Shown: piece by piece, positions 1-8,856 of the stretch
Numbering within the stretch: the first letter of the stretch is position 1
Layout of the letters: every line of letters starts with the position of its first letter
Assembly: GCA_913061235.1 (NCBI GenBank)
Contig: CAJXTB010000007.1
Location: forward strand, 186,001-250,000
Origin: an uncultured Pseudomonadota bacterium
Lineage (GTDB): Bacteria; Myxococcota_A; UBA796; GCA-2862545
Length of the DNA: 64,000 nucleotides
Reading direction: 5' to 3'
The notes under the pieces: model-generated
What the model saw: the letters and a program-made list of their open reading frames with translations, nothing else
Told to the model about the DNA's origin: nothing
The model's database searches: none
Position numbers and translations under genes: made by a program

Positions 1-232
1 GCGGGGACCGGCCCGGCCACTCGGTAAAGACGATCTGCTGATTCTCCCCAATGTCCGGAATGGCGTCTACAGGGACAGGGTCGCGGGGAATGGGGCCAGT
101 GTCCCATTCAAATGGCGCCACGGTGATGCCGGCCAAGATGACCAGAATGGCGAGCAGTAGCACCACAAGCCATTGGTCCATGAACCAGCCAATGATGTGC
201 TCCCACGCACCTCTTCGCGGTTCAGCACTCAA
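1..232 (-). CDS. CusA/CzcA-type heavy-metal RND efflux pump, N-terminal part only
   Basis: The reverse strand encodes about 77 residues that run off the window edge. They contain one hydrophobic segment (residues about 18-36) and then the stretch [20 protein letters not shown], which matches the start of heavy-metal RND permeases (CusA/CzcA family) just after TM1. These proton-driven inner-membrane pumps export Cu(I)/Ag(I) or divalent metals through a tripartite complex. I place the start at a TTG (230-232) that overlaps the TGA of the adaptor gene as TTGA, because the adjacent overlaps in this operon have the same form. The next in-frame ATG would cut into the first membrane segment. The rest of the pump and its metal-binding methionines lie outside the window. 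Confidence 0.85.
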   Translation of the reverse strand, partial: MSAEPRRGAWEHIIGWFMDQWLVVLLLAILVILAGITVAPFEWDTGPIPRDPVPVDAIPDIGENQQIVFTEWPGRSP

Positions 233-2049
233 TGGTTGTGCCCTGTGTGCGGGGCAGGAAGCGGCTGTGTGGGTGCACGCAGGTCGAGGGTGGTTCCTGG
301 ACTCACCGTCTCCACGAAGTCACCGCAGGTGAGCATGGAGGCACCAAAGTAGGCATTGTCTACGACGTCGCCGCTCTGCACCCATCGCGCACCATTGTTG
401 CGGTTGGCCATTGGGCAGAATGCGACCTGAAGGGGCTGCGAGAGCGGGTTGCCAACACGTGCAAGCAGCACCTCGATTGCCGCGGACAGCGGCTCAAATC
501 CAGCACGCGCGTCTTCGAGTGCACCGGCTTGCTGGACGTGCTCACCGTGGTTGCGCAGCTCTGTGGCAATGGTGGGCCATGCGGTTGACGCGGGACCTGG
601 TGGGCTCAGGGCGGTACTGGCCTGAACGAGACGCCCCGCTGCGGCTTGGGCGGCGGTCAGGTCGTCGTCGGCCAGTGCTTGCTGAACGGTGAGGTAGGCG
701 CTCACAATCGGGGCAAAGGGTGCACGCTGCGAAGCTGTGAGCTGGATGGGCTGCGGTGGTGCCGGTGCGTTGTCGTCGGGCTCAGACATCATGGAGGAGC
801 CGCCACGAATCTGGAGGTCGGCGTCTAGGGCAAAGGCTCCACGGCTGACCACGCGGTCGCCTTCCGAGAGGCCCGAAACCACAGGGTAGCTGTCGCCTAA
901 GCGTGGTCCCAAGCGCACCGAACGAGGCTCGTAGGCAACGCCATTGTCGCTGGGCACTTCGACATACACAACCGAGCGACGGCCCGTGAAGAGCGGAGCG
1001 GTCGCTGGAATGGTGAGCGGGGCGCCGCCTGTGTGAGTGGCGGCGACGATGGCCTGGGCGAACATGCCTGGGCTCAAGCGTTCATCGGTGTTGTCGACTT
1101 CTACGCGAACGCGAGCCGTCCGACGCTGGGCATCCACCATGGGCTCGATGAAGGCGACACGGCCAGTGAAGGTCTCGCCTGGGAAGGCCTCGACAGTCAG
1201 GGTCACGCTCTGGCCAACAGACAAGCTGGCGAGGTCGCTCTCATAGGCATCTAGCTGTACCCAGAGCATTCCGAGGTCTGCCACTTGGTAGAGCGTGGCA
1301 CCGGTCTCCACATAGGAGCCCTCGGTCGCTACGCGGTCGATGACGGTGCCGGCGAACGGCGACCGGATGGCGACCGACTGCGTAGGCTGGTCCGCGCTGG
1401 CCATGCGCTCCACTTCGTCTTCGGGAACACCGAGCAGGCGCAGTCGCTCGCGAGCCGCTTCCAGCGCCCGGGCAGCCGCTTGCTGGGCGGCGGGTGGACT
1501 CGTTGACAGCCGCTCAATTTGGGCGGTTGCCGCCAGCAAATCCTGGTGGGCACCGTACACATCCGGGCTGTACAGGTTCGCGATGACCTGACCGCGCCGC
1601 ACCTGCTCGCCCGTCGTATTCACCCGCAGTCGGTCAATACGACCGCCAATCCACGTTGTGACGTTGCGACGTGATGTCTCGGCGGCCTCTATGCGTCCGA
1701 GCAAGCGGACTTCGGACGACGCGTCTGTCTGCCTGCGCACTGTCGAGGTGCGGACTTCGGCAAGAGCTCGTGCGCGCTCAGACAGTACCACTTGTTCGGG
1801 CGTGCCCTGGTCACCTTGAGACACCGGGATGAGCTGCATGGGGCACAGCGGGCACTCGCCGGGCTCGGTTCGGCGGATTTGGGGATGCATTGCGCAGGTC
1901 CACACAACATCGCTGATGCCTTCCACGACTACAGGGGCTGTGGTGTTGCCGCCGAACAGCACCGCACCGGATGCGAACGCGACCATTAGAGCCGCCACCG
2001 CCAACAGATTGCGCAGCCAACGCGGCATTCGAGGGCTCGGATCAGTCAT
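229..2049 (-). CDS. cusB: CusB-type RND efflux periplasmic adaptor with metal-binding and DUF3347 domains
   Basis: This 606-residue membrane fusion protein should link the pump at 1-232 to the TolC-type channel at 2042-3379. It has an N-terminal membrane anchor (about 15-34), then a small heavy-metal-binding domain at 50-76 with the pattern CAMHPQI...[13 protein letters not shown], typical of CusB-like adaptors. The lipoyl/barrel-sandwich and beta-barrel regions follow (about 90-420, e.g. [19 protein letters not shown]). The last 150 residues resemble DUF3347, with a [12 protein letters not shown] motif, a domain often attached to copper adaptors. The C-terminus is His-rich (HTGHNH). It overlaps the channel gene by 8 bases. 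Copper/silver is the likely substrate class; the exact metal is inferred. The symbol is used for the family. Confidence 0.88.
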   Translation of the reverse strand: MTDPSPRMPRWLRNLLAVAALMVAFASGAVLFGGNTTAPVVVEGISDVVWTCAMHPQIRRTEPGECPLCPMQLIPVSQGDQGTPEQVVLSERARALAEVRTSTVRRQTDASSEVRLLGRIEAAETSRRNVTTWIGGRIDRLRVNTTGEQVRRGQVIANLYSPDVYGAHQDLLAATAQIERLSTSPPAAQQAAARALEAARERLRLLGVPEDEVERMASADQPTQSVAIRSPFAGTVIDRVATEGSYVETGATLYQVADLGMLWVQLDAYESDLASLSVGQSVTLTVEAFPGETFTGRVAFIEPMVDAQRRTARVRVEVDNTDERLSPGMFAQAIVAATHTGGAPLTIPATAPLFTGRRSVVYVEVPSDNGVAYEPRSVRLGPRLGDSYPVVSGLSEGDRVVSRGAFALDADLQIRGGSSMMSEPDDNAPAPPQPIQLTASQRAPFAPIVSAYLTVQQALADDDLTAAQAAAGRLVQASTALSPPGPASTAWPTIATELRNHGEHVQQAGALEDARAGFEPLSAAIEVLLARVGNPLSQPLQVAFCPMANRNNGARWVQSGDVVDNAYFGASMLTCGDFVETVSPGTTLDLRAPTQPLPAPHTGHNH

Positions 2050-3379
2050 TGGAGGTCTCGGGGACGGAGTGGACGACGGTACCTACTAGATCAGTCAGTG
2101 CACTCCACGCGCGGGCGTGGTCGGCGCGGGCCATGTCGGCGTCGACGCGAAGTTCCAGCAGGTCGCGCTGGGTCAGCAGCACCTGAGCGACGGATCCCTG
2201 ATTGACGGCCAGGGAGCCCAGGAGTGAGTCGTAGGTGGCCTCCGCTTGCGGAAGCAACGTGCCTTCGTTGATCTGCACCCGCCGAGCGCTGTCGTTCAAG
2301 CGAGCGAGGACTTGGTCGAGCACTGCGATGATGCGCACATTGACGGCGTCTTGTTCGGCTTCGCGGACCCCAACAACGGCCTGGGCGGCACGAACGCGCT
2401 CGGCTCCAGCGCGTTGCCACAGTGGGATGCGCACCCCAACAGTGGCGGCAACAGCGTCTTTCCCGCTGTCTGCTACCCCCGGCATGACCGCTGGGCCGGT
2501 GAGCATCCAGTCTGCGCCTAGGGTCAGTCCTGGCATGCGTTGAGCGCGTGCGGCCCGCGTCACATCCTGTGCGGCCTCGGTACGCGCAACAGCAGCCAAC
2601 TGCATGGGGTGCTGTAGAGCGCGCTCGGTCAGAACGGAGAGGTTGTCCTCCGGTCGTGCTGTGGGGGCGGGATTTGTCGAGGTTGGCATGGGTGCGCGGT
2701 CGGCAATTCCGACTTGGCGGCGCAGTTCAGCTACCAATGACTGCTCTCTGGCATCCATACTGGCGATACGGTCCGCCAGCCGCGCATTCGACAGATCGAT
2801 TTGCTGCAGGTCTGCCAAGGTTGCTGTGCCGACCTCAAGGCGCGCACCGAGAGTACTGGACAATCCGTCCAAGACGTCGATGTGCCGGACGTGGGTCGCT
2901 CGCGTGGTGCGCAGCTCCCACAGGTCCCAGTAGGCTTGCTCAACACCCGACATCACGCCTCGGACCTCGGCGTCGAAGGCGTGCTGTGCGGCCAAGGCTT
3001 CGTCCGTAGCGGCGCCCCGACTGGCGGTCAGGGCGGTCGGCCACGGAAAGGCCTGTTGAACGGAGACGCGGGCCTGCTGTGGACCGACACGTGTCTCAAC
3101 AGAGCGCACAAACACGCCGAAGCCGACTGTGGGGTCGGGAAGCACGCCTATGGGGGCGATACGGTGGACTGCGGCTTGCCACCGTGCGAATGCAGCACGC
3201 ACTGATGGACTGTTTGAGAGCGCGTAGGCCAAGTAGGCATCGAGCGTGTCACCAAGCTCTGGCGCCGAGAGCTGCGACTGCCCCGCCAAGGCGATGGCAT
3301 CGCGCTGAGAGCCTGCAGTCGGGGGTTCTGCAGCGGCAGTGTTCACCGCGAGCAGGAGGATGGCGCCCCAAGAAATCAC
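2042..3379 (-). CDS. TolC/CusC-family outer membrane efflux protein
   Basis: This 445-residue protein has a signal peptide (about 1-17) and the long amphipathic helices rich in Ala, Gln, Arg and Leu typical of the OEP/TolC family, including repeated blocks such as QQIDLSNARLADRIASMDAREQ (written as LSNARLADRI near the centre). It should form the outer-membrane channel of the metal efflux complex with the adaptor and pump downstream. The start is a GTG (3377-3379) that overlaps the TGA of the small metal-binding gene as GTGA, which points to translational coupling. Length is normal for the family. The specific partner metal is inferred from the neighbours. Confidence 0.85.
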   Translation of the reverse strand: MISWGAILLLAVNTAAAEPPTAGSQRDAIALAGQSQLSAPELGDTLDAYLAYALSNSPSVRAAFARWQAAVHRIAPIGVLPDPTVGFGVFVRSVETRVGPQQARVSVQQAFPWPTALTASRGAATDEALAAQHAFDAEVRGVMSGVEQAYWDLWELRTTRATHVRHIDVLDGLSSTLGARLEVGTATLADLQQIDLSNARLADRIASMDAREQSLVAELRRQVGIADRAPMPTSTNPAPTARPEDNLSVLTERALQHPMQLAAVARTEAAQDVTRAARAQRMPGLTLGADWMLTGPAVMPGVADSGKDAVAATVGVRIPLWQRAGAERVRAAQAVVGVREAEQDAVNVRIIAVLDQVLARLNDSARRVQINEGTLLPQAEATYDSLLGSLAVNQGSVAQVLLTQRDLLELRVDADMARADHARAWSALTDLVGTVVHSVPETSND

Positions 3380-3582
3380 GACTGCGGTGCCTCGGCGAGC
3401 GACGCTTCGAAGCCCGCATCTTCAATGACCTGAATCACTTTTGCCGGGTCCACGTCTCCCTGCACGGTCGCAGTGTGGCTCTCCAAGTCCACGATGGCCT
3501 GGAAACCTGCGTTGGTGAGGGCTCGTGTGACGCTGCCTGTGCAGCCTCCGCAGGTCATGCCGCTAACGGTGAACAGGGTCAT
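3376..3582 (-). CDS. HMA-domain copper chaperone-like protein (CopZ type)
   Basis: This 68-residue single-domain protein starts VSGMTCGGCTGSV, which holds the MxCxxC metal-binding loop of HMA (heavy-metal-associated) domains, followed by the beta-alpha-beta pattern with 'ATVQGDVDPAKVIQVIEDAGF'-like spacing. It is likely a cytoplasmic Cu(I) carrier for the export operon. A longer reading frame runs upstream to 3765, but the ATG at 3580-3582 has a GGAG ribosome site 6 bases before it, and homologues begin right at the HMA domain. It is the first gene of the efflux operon, and the next gene overlaps it by 4 bases. Confidence 0.85.
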   Translation of the reverse strand: MTLFTVSGMTCGGCTGSVTRALTNAGFQAIVDLESHTATVQGDVDPAKVIQVIEDAGFEASLAEAPQS

Positions 3583-3906
3583 GAAGTCTCCAAGTGATGG
3601 GTCGAGTCGTTGAGAGTAGCCGGTCACATTATGGTGACGGTGTCGATACAAGAACCAAAAGTCGTGCGTTAGACGGGAAGAATCGGTCGCGTTGCGGGGT
3701 GCGCCATGGGACCTACGCATCGTTTTAGCCCCTCCATCTACTGGAAGGTCAATCCAGGCCTGCAACTACTGGACAGGTTGTGACACGGGAGATCGGCCGC
3801 CTGACCGCAGTGACCGTCCGACGGCACTTCTCCGTCAGATGGACTCGGTGGCGTGGTGCCTCGTCGGATCCCTCCTCCCCAACTCACCGGCAGGCTTCAG
3901 CACGCC
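3583..3906. other. Intergenic region between the metal operon and the FG-GAP gene
   Basis: These 324 bases hold the promoter side of the efflux operon (see the inverted repeat at 3623-3638) and then the stretch downstream of the FG-GAP gene. I see no convincing gene in it. The frames that cross it are extensions or shadows of the neighbouring genes, and no clear terminator hairpin was found. Confidence 0.5.
3623..3638 (-). promoter_or_regulatory. Inverted repeat and -10-like box upstream of the metal efflux operon
   Basis: GTCAC and GTGAC arms flank a 6-base spacer, about 40 bases before the chaperone start. On the minus strand the spacer side gives CATAAT, a good -10 match, with TTGGTT 19 bases further up. 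A 19-base spacer is what MerR-type metal regulators use, but the repeat does not match a known CueR box. This may be the operator and promoter of the operon. No regulator gene is visible nearby. Confidence 0.3.
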
Positions 3907-6900
3907 TCATCGCGCGTTGACTTGTCTGCGCCTTGGGGCCATCGCCAGTGCGAGCAAGAGCAAGCCGGCAAGACCGTGTGGTGCCCTCACGGCGGAGCAT
4001 CCACCCGAGCTACCGTCACAGTCGTCGCCTAGGGTCGGGTCCTCGTCGTCGCAGTCGACGTCAACGCTGAAGCCGTCCCCATCTTGGTCATCGTCGTTTC
4101 CGTCGCAGTCTTGGTCAATGCCGTCGTACCAACGCTCGCGGACATCCGGATTGACGTTGAGATCGGTGTCATCGCAGTCCTCGCCTACAGCGAATCCATC
4201 GAAGTCTTGGTCGTCGTCATTGCCGTCGCAGTTCTGGTCAATGCCGTCGTACCAGACCTCGTCGGCGCCGGGGTTGACGCTTGCGTCTTGCGGAGCGCAG
4301 TCCCCGTCGAACTCAGCGAAGCCATCTTGGCTCGGACAGGCCTCTTCTGGGGTGGTGCCCCATCCGTCGCCATCTTCGTCCACATACGCGATGGCATCGG
4401 GGACGATGACGTCGTCAATGATGCCATTGCAGTCGCTGTCGCGGCCGTTGCAGGTCTCCTCCGCACCTGGGTAGGCGAAGCGATTGTCGTCCTCGCAGTC
4501 GGTGGGCGGTGTGGTGTTCCAGCCGAACGGTGGGTCGCACCACCGACGTCCGCTGTCGATTCCGTTGAACCCGTCTTGGTCGTTGTCGAAGTAGAACATC
4601 TCGGCGTCATTGTCGGGGTCGAGTCCGCCCGCGAGGCCGTCACAGTCGTAGTCGATGTCGTCGTCACATTGCTCGGGAGCGCTGGGCGAGACCGTGTCAT
4701 CTCCGTCGTTGCAGTCAGAATGGCTGGTCTGCGCGTAGGTGCTGTCTGCACAGCTAAGCATCATCAAGCCACCGAATCCATCGGCATCCTGGTCCGCGTA
4801 CACAACGGTTGGGACGACGTTGGGGTCTTGGTCATCGCAGTCTGTTCCGCGGTACACGCCGTCACCGTCTTCATCCACGAGCAGGAGCAGCCGGTTGGCA
4901 CCCGAGAGCAGCGTGAGGGTGGGGTCGTTGTCGACGGGGACCCCCAAGACAGGGTTGACCGGACGAGACCCGGCTATCTGCTGGGGAATGTGAAGGGCCA
5001 CGCTGAGCGTACCGGACGCGTCTGCTCGCAACAGCCAAATGCCACTGTTATTCCCATTGCTAATAATTGTGATAGGGAAGTCGGAACCTGGAATGTGGGC
5101 CGTAGTTATGTTGTTGATTCCGGCGAATTCAGCAAGCTGGAGACTGTCTGCAGGCGAAGTAGACACTCCGGTCGGACCGCCCAAATGCAGTGAGAGCATG
5201 CCGCTGGGGCTGACTGTCCGAATCCAGACGTCGGCGAATCCATCTGCGTTCATGTCGCCAGCTGGGGCGGCGCCTTCGCGACGGCGGAGCGGGATTGTCT
5301 GGTTGGAGGGGCCTAGCTCGGTGAGCTCTGGGTCACCGAACCACCCTTCCAACACCGGAGAGTTCCCAATGGGCTCGAGGTACAAGTCGTCCACGCCGTC
5401 GCCGTTGATGTCTCCGACGTTTAGGGCTGGTCGGCGGTATGGGGCGTCTACCCAAACAGAAGGTCCGCTGCTGTCTGTGAGGTACAGCCCGGCTTCACCG
5501 TTGTGGATGCCGCGGGTGTCGACACGACCATCACCGTTGACGTCGCCAATCACCGTAGTGCCGCAGGACCAGGTGTGGTCCGGCATGGCGGAGGCCGCGG
5601 AGAACTCGGTAATGAAGCACAGACCCGCTACGTTCTGGACGAGGATGTCGAGGTCGCCATCGTTGTCTACGTCACCGCTGACGCCCATGTAAGTACCTTG
5701 GAGCGGAATGACGGTCGTGCCGTTCATCTCGATGTCGTCGCCACTGTCGGAGCGTCGAATCAGGTCCATGGTGCCGTCTGAGTTGAGGTCTTCCGCAGCG
5801 AGGATTTCAAAGTCAGCCAGTCGTTCAGGCCCGAATGCGAACTCTGGAAGTCCAAGGCCGTCGGCGTTTCCCGGGACTTGTGAGTACCTGTCAATGGCGT
5901 CTGCGTAGCCATCTCCGTTGAAGTCACCGACCGCAACATTCATGCCTGAGCCGTACTCTAAGGGCAGATTGACCGTGGTCAAGACATCGTTTTCGACGAG
6001 CAGTCGGCTTAGGAACGGGGGTTCGTCTTCGGACTCGGGCGCGGATGTTGGGAACAGCGGGTGGAAGGGAGGGTGAGGCAGGTACCAGCCTTGTTTGAAG
6101 GCCTCGCGGTCAGTGATGACTTTGGACCAGCTTGGTGTTGTGGACGCTGTCAGCGTCGGGCCTCCGCGGACCACATCAATGGCGTTCGACTCGCGAATGG
6201 TGATGTCGAGATGGCCGTCACCGTCAATGTCTCCAATGAAGAACTCTGGGGCCTGGCGGACGGTGGTCTGCTGCCAGTCGGGGACGGCATTGAACCCACC
6301 ATCTTCTGAAAAGAAGACTGCCACGCCTTGTTCCCAGCTGGTGATGATGTCGATGTGACCGTCAGAGTTGATGTCCGCCACCTTGACTTCGGTACCGAGG
6401 CCGACCTGGGGAGCGATGCCAGGGATGATGACGTCAGCGACGGGGTCGGTCATCCAGTCGGCGCCGTACCAGACCACCACTGCGCCTCGTTGGGCCCCCA
6501 GAGGGTCGGGACGGTACGACGGTGACCCGGCTACCAAGTCGTCGTTTCCGTCTGCGTTGATGTCGGGAACGGCGGTGAGTCCGTGGTGCCGGACGCCGGT
6601 CTCGTTGACTGCAGGGTCTACGGTTCGGATGTGTTCCAAGGCGTCGTCCAGGAAGACTACCCACGGGTTGACCACCAAGATGTCTACGTTCCCGTCTCCG
6701 TTGAAGTCTCCCGCGTCGAAGGCGCCGCGGAAGAACACGGATTGCGAGTTCGCGGAGTAGGTGAGGCCCCAATCTCGGCCGAGTAGCAGGCGGGATTCTC
6801 CAACGGCGTCGTCGAAACCGTCCCCGTCTATGTCCGGCAGCATTCGCACCCGCTCGGCTAGGCGTGCGGACTCCAGCGTGTCGATCTGAGGGGGTTGTGT

Positions 6901-6939
6901 GCCACAGCCAGACAGGACAATGAGTAGGCCAATGAGCAA
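3907..6939 (-). CDS. FG-GAP/VCBS-repeat lipoprotein with DCD calcium motifs and C-terminal anchor
   Basis: This 1010-residue exported protein starts with a lipobox (LLIVLSGC). From about 30 to 650 it holds many FG-GAP/VCBS beta-propeller repeats with calcium-type loops such as DINADGNDDL, DINSDGHIDI, DFNGDGYADA and DVNGDGRVD. From about 690 to 970 it has several 'DCDD.D..VNPGADE..YDGIDQNCDG' motifs, common in deltaproteobacterial surface proteins. It ends GGCSAVR, a hydrophobic run and PRRRQ, which resembles a MYXO-CTERM sorting signal. Having both an N-terminal lipobox and a C-terminal anchor is unusual. The start is a TTG (6937-6939) with GGAGG 5 bases before it. Adhesion or matrix binding is a guess; no catalytic motif is seen. 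Confidence 0.8.
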   Translation of the reverse strand: MLIGLLIVLSGCGTQPPQIDTLESARLAERVRMLPDIDGDGFDDAVGESRLLLGRDWGLTYSANSQSVFFRGAFDAGDFNGDGNVDILVVNPWVVFLDDALEHIRTVDPAVNETGVRHHGLTAVPDINADGNDDLVAGSPSYRPDPLGAQRGAVVVWYGADWMTDPVADVIIPGIAPQVGLGTEVKVADINSDGHIDIITSWEQGVAVFFSEDGGFNAVPDWQQTTVRQAPEFFIGDIDGDGHLDITIRESNAIDVVRGGPTLTASTTPSWSKVITDREAFKQGWYLPHPPFHPLFPTSAPESEDEPPFLSRLLVENDVLTTVNLPLEYGSGMNVAVGDFNGDGYADAIDRYSQVPGNADGLGLPEFAFGPERLADFEILAAEDLNSDGTMDLIRRSDSGDDIEMNGTTVIPLQGTYMGVSGDVDNDGDLDILVQNVAGLCFITEFSAASAMPDHTWSCGTTVIGDVNGDGRVDTRGIHNGEAGLYLTDSSGPSVWVDAPYRRPALNVGDINGDGVDDLYLEPIGNSPVLEGWFGDPELTELGPSNQTIPLRRREGAAPAGDMNADGFADVWIRTVSPSGMLSLHLGGPTGVSTSPADSLQLAEFAGINNITTAHIPGSDFPITIISNGNNSGIWLLRADASGTLSVALHIPQQIAGSRPVNPVLGVPVDNDPTLTLLSGANRLLLLVDEDGDGVYRGTDCDDQDPNVVPTVVYADQDADGFGGLMMLSCADSTYAQTSHSDCNDGDDTVSPSAPEQCDDDIDYDCDGLAGGLDPDNDAEMFYFDNDQDGFNGIDSGRRWCDPPFGWNTTPPTDCEDDNRFAYPGAEETCNGRDSDCNGIIDDVIVPDAIAYVDEDGDGWGTTPEEACPSQDGFAEFDGDCAPQDASVNPGADEVWYDGIDQNCDGNDDDQDFDGFAVGEDCDDTDLNVNPDVRERWYDGIDQDCDGNDDDQDGDGFSVDVDCDDEDPTLGDDCDGSSGGCSAVRAPHGLAGLLLLALAMAPRRRQVNAR

Positions 6940-7005
6940 GAAACCCTCCGAATCTGGCCTGTCATAGCAGGTGCGGAGCCATCAAGTCGGAATGGCCTAC
7001 TGCGG

Positions 7006-7707
7006 TCAGGAACCCCCACATCGGTCTGCCGGTAGCGCTTCGGGGTCATCACCCTGTTCCACCCACCACGAGCGCTCTTGCGACAGCGCGCCGGCGTACG
7101 GATTGATGACGACTCCGTCCGCGTCGTTCACCTCAAAGTGCAGGTGGGGAATGCTGCTGTTGCCGCTGCTACCAATGACTCCGAGCGTGTCGCCGCACTG
7201 CACGTCATCTCCCACGCTGACTGCGACCGAGTCCCGCATCATGTGCCAGTACAGCGTGCGAATCCCATCTTCGTGCTCCACAATGACGTAGTTGGCGTTG
7301 AGTGGTCCGCCGTCGCAAGACACCTCGCCGTTGACCGGTCTGCAGCGGTCGAAGTGGCCGTCGTCAGTGTCTACGACCACACCGTCCGCTGCGGCCACAA
7401 TGACCGAAGAGCCGGCGTCCATGCCGTCGAAGCCGCCGTCTAGCAGGTAGTCGCTGCCATCATGGCCGTCGTAGCAGTGCGGGAAGTGGCGGTCGTCGTA
7501 GGTGGTGCAGATGGCGCCACCGAGCGTGCTGTCCGAGTGGTCGACGGGGTCGTGGTCTACGCCAATGAGCCCGGAGATGTCCGATGGCGTAGCCAAGGGC
7601 AGGCGAAACAGCAGTCCTAGGTCCACTGAGGTGTCGTCAGCGGGGGTGGGGGAACACGCGGTGAGGAGGAGCCAGAGCATGCCGGACCCTAGCCGATGGG
7701 GCCGCAA
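7006..7707 (-). CDS. M23-family (LytM) peptidase, lipoprotein
   Basis: This 233-residue protein has the LytM zinc site of M23 peptidases: HDGSD (H82, D86), YWHM (H155) and HLHFE (H188, H190). Such enzymes cut peptide cross-links in peptidoglycan or activate amidases. An LTAC lipobox at residue 18 makes it a likely lipoprotein facing the periplasm. The TTG at 7705-7707 gives a normal signal peptide with basic residues. The ATG at 7680 has a better ribosome site but leaves only eight residues before the Cys, so I prefer the TTG. It sits 66 bases upstream of the FG-GAP gene on the same strand and may be co-transcribed. Extra Cys pairs in the domain fit an exported location. Confidence 0.82.
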   Translation of the reverse strand: MRPHRLGSGMLWLLLTACSPTPADDTSVDLGLLFRLPLATPSDISGLIGVDHDPVDHSDSTLGGAICTTYDDRHFPHCYDGHDGSDYLLDGGFDGMDAGSSVIVAAADGVVVDTDDGHFDRCRPVNGEVSCDGGPLNANYVIVEHEDGIRTLYWHMMRDSVAVSVGDDVQCGDTLGVIGSSGNSSIPHLHFEVNDADGVVINPYAGALSQERSWWVEQGDDPEALPADRCGGS

Positions 7708-7727
7708 TGAGGCACCGTGAATCGGTC

Positions 7728-8762
7728 CTACAGCGACAACAGCGACTCAGCCCATGCACGCACTTGTCCGTTTCCAGGGCTGAGCGTCATCATGTCGTCG
7801 TCATTGCGTACGGCATTGGTTGGGCAACCTCCGGGGCGCAATACGGTTCGTGCTACCTCGGTTCCGCTGCGGTCGTAGGCAATGTAGGTTGTTGGGAGCC
7901 CCTGGATAGCCGTCGAGAAACCGCCACCTCCGTTGAGGTCGCGGAATGCGCACCGACCCATATCGAAGGGGCTTCCTTCTTCCGCTACAGCAATGAAGAT
8001 GTCCGCGTCCTTCAGAGTGCGCTCACCGGGTGTTCCCGCCACCCAATAGTAGGAGCCGGTCTTGAAGACGGCGACGGTTGGGGTGTTGGACACCTGCCCA
8101 TCCAGGACCGCTAGACTGGCCGGCAGGTTGTCCAAGAAGGGGGCTGCTGGGCTCTTGTCGTATCGGACGGCCAGGGACTGTTCCCAGTCCGTACCTCCAG
8201 GGTAGTCGACCTTCAAGGTGGTCTCAAAGCGGATGATTCCGGCGCCGAAGCTCGAGCTGGTGCTCAGAGATTGGTCCAGAGCCAGGTGCATGACCGGCAT
8301 GCGGAGTGTGTTTCCCTCGACGGTGCCGCCGTCTACCGTCACCACGGCGTTGGCGAGTGGCTGGATCTGTACTTCGATGGCACCATTCACCAACGGGCAG
8401 TCTTGAATTCGGAGCGCTTGGGTGTACGAGGGTTGGGCGTCACCGGTGATGGTGCCCTGTCCGCCAGAACAGCTTGGGTTTAGGGCATCCTGAATGCCCC
8501 AGGTCATGCCGATATCGCCGAACGCTTCGCCCTTGGCAGTCAAAAAATCCCATGTGTTGACGCCCACTTTCAGCTGATCACGGGGGACAAGGATGGTGTC
8601 GCCGTCATGGATGGTCTGCCCGGCAAGCGTGGCCTCGCTGATGTCAGACAGGTGCACGGTGAGCTCTACGCCCTCCGGAGTCACTCGGTTTGAGCCATGA
8701 CCAAAGGGGTCGGCGCATGCGCCCAATACGGTCAAGCAGAGCACTATCGACAACTTGAACAT
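7728..8762 (-). CDS. Lipoprotein of unknown function
   Basis: This 344-residue protein starts with a basic n-region, a hydrophobic stretch and the lipobox VLGAC (Cys at about 16). The rest is beta-rich, with three or four Cys pairs (for example NPSCSGGQG and RIQDCPL), which suggests a folded extracytoplasmic domain. No enzyme motif was recognised. The start at 8760-8762 has GGAG 7 bases upstream. It ends 20 bases before the M23 peptidase gene on the same strand, so the two are probably in one transcript. It may be a surface or envelope-associated component. Confidence 0.7.
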   Translation of the reverse strand: MFKLSIVLCLTVLGACADPFGHGSNRVTPEGVELTVHLSDISEATLAGQTIHDGDTILVPRDQLKVGVNTWDFLTAKGEAFGDIGMTWGIQDALNPSCSGGQGTITGDAQPSYTQALRIQDCPLVNGAIEVQIQPLANAVVTVDGGTVEGNTLRMPVMHLALDQSLSTSSSFGAGIIRFETTLKVDYPGGTDWEQSLAVRYDKSPAAPFLDNLPASLAVLDGQVSNTPTVAVFKTGSYYWVAGTPGERTLKDADIFIAVAEEGSPFDMGRCAFRDLNGGGGFSTAIQGLPTTYIAYDRSGTEVARTVLRPGGCPTNAVRNDDDMMTLSPGNGQVRAWAESLLSL

Positions 8763-8856
8763 GAGACACTCCGGTGTCCGTTGGCACTATCGGCACCCTT
8801 AATTGTCGGCAAAAAAGTCGGGGAAAGAGCCAGTCGGAGTCCAACCAGGGTTGTGG

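Noticed and set aside
4084-5193. A 369-codon plus-strand frame of Val-rich sequence
   Set aside because: It is antisense to the calcium-motif part of the FG-GAP gene; GTC/GAC repeats keep several frames open.
8763-8856. A possible terminator (CAACC/GGTTG stem plus a T run on the minus strand)
   Set aside because: The stem is only 5 bases with a 2-base loop, and the T run lies some 25 bases away.
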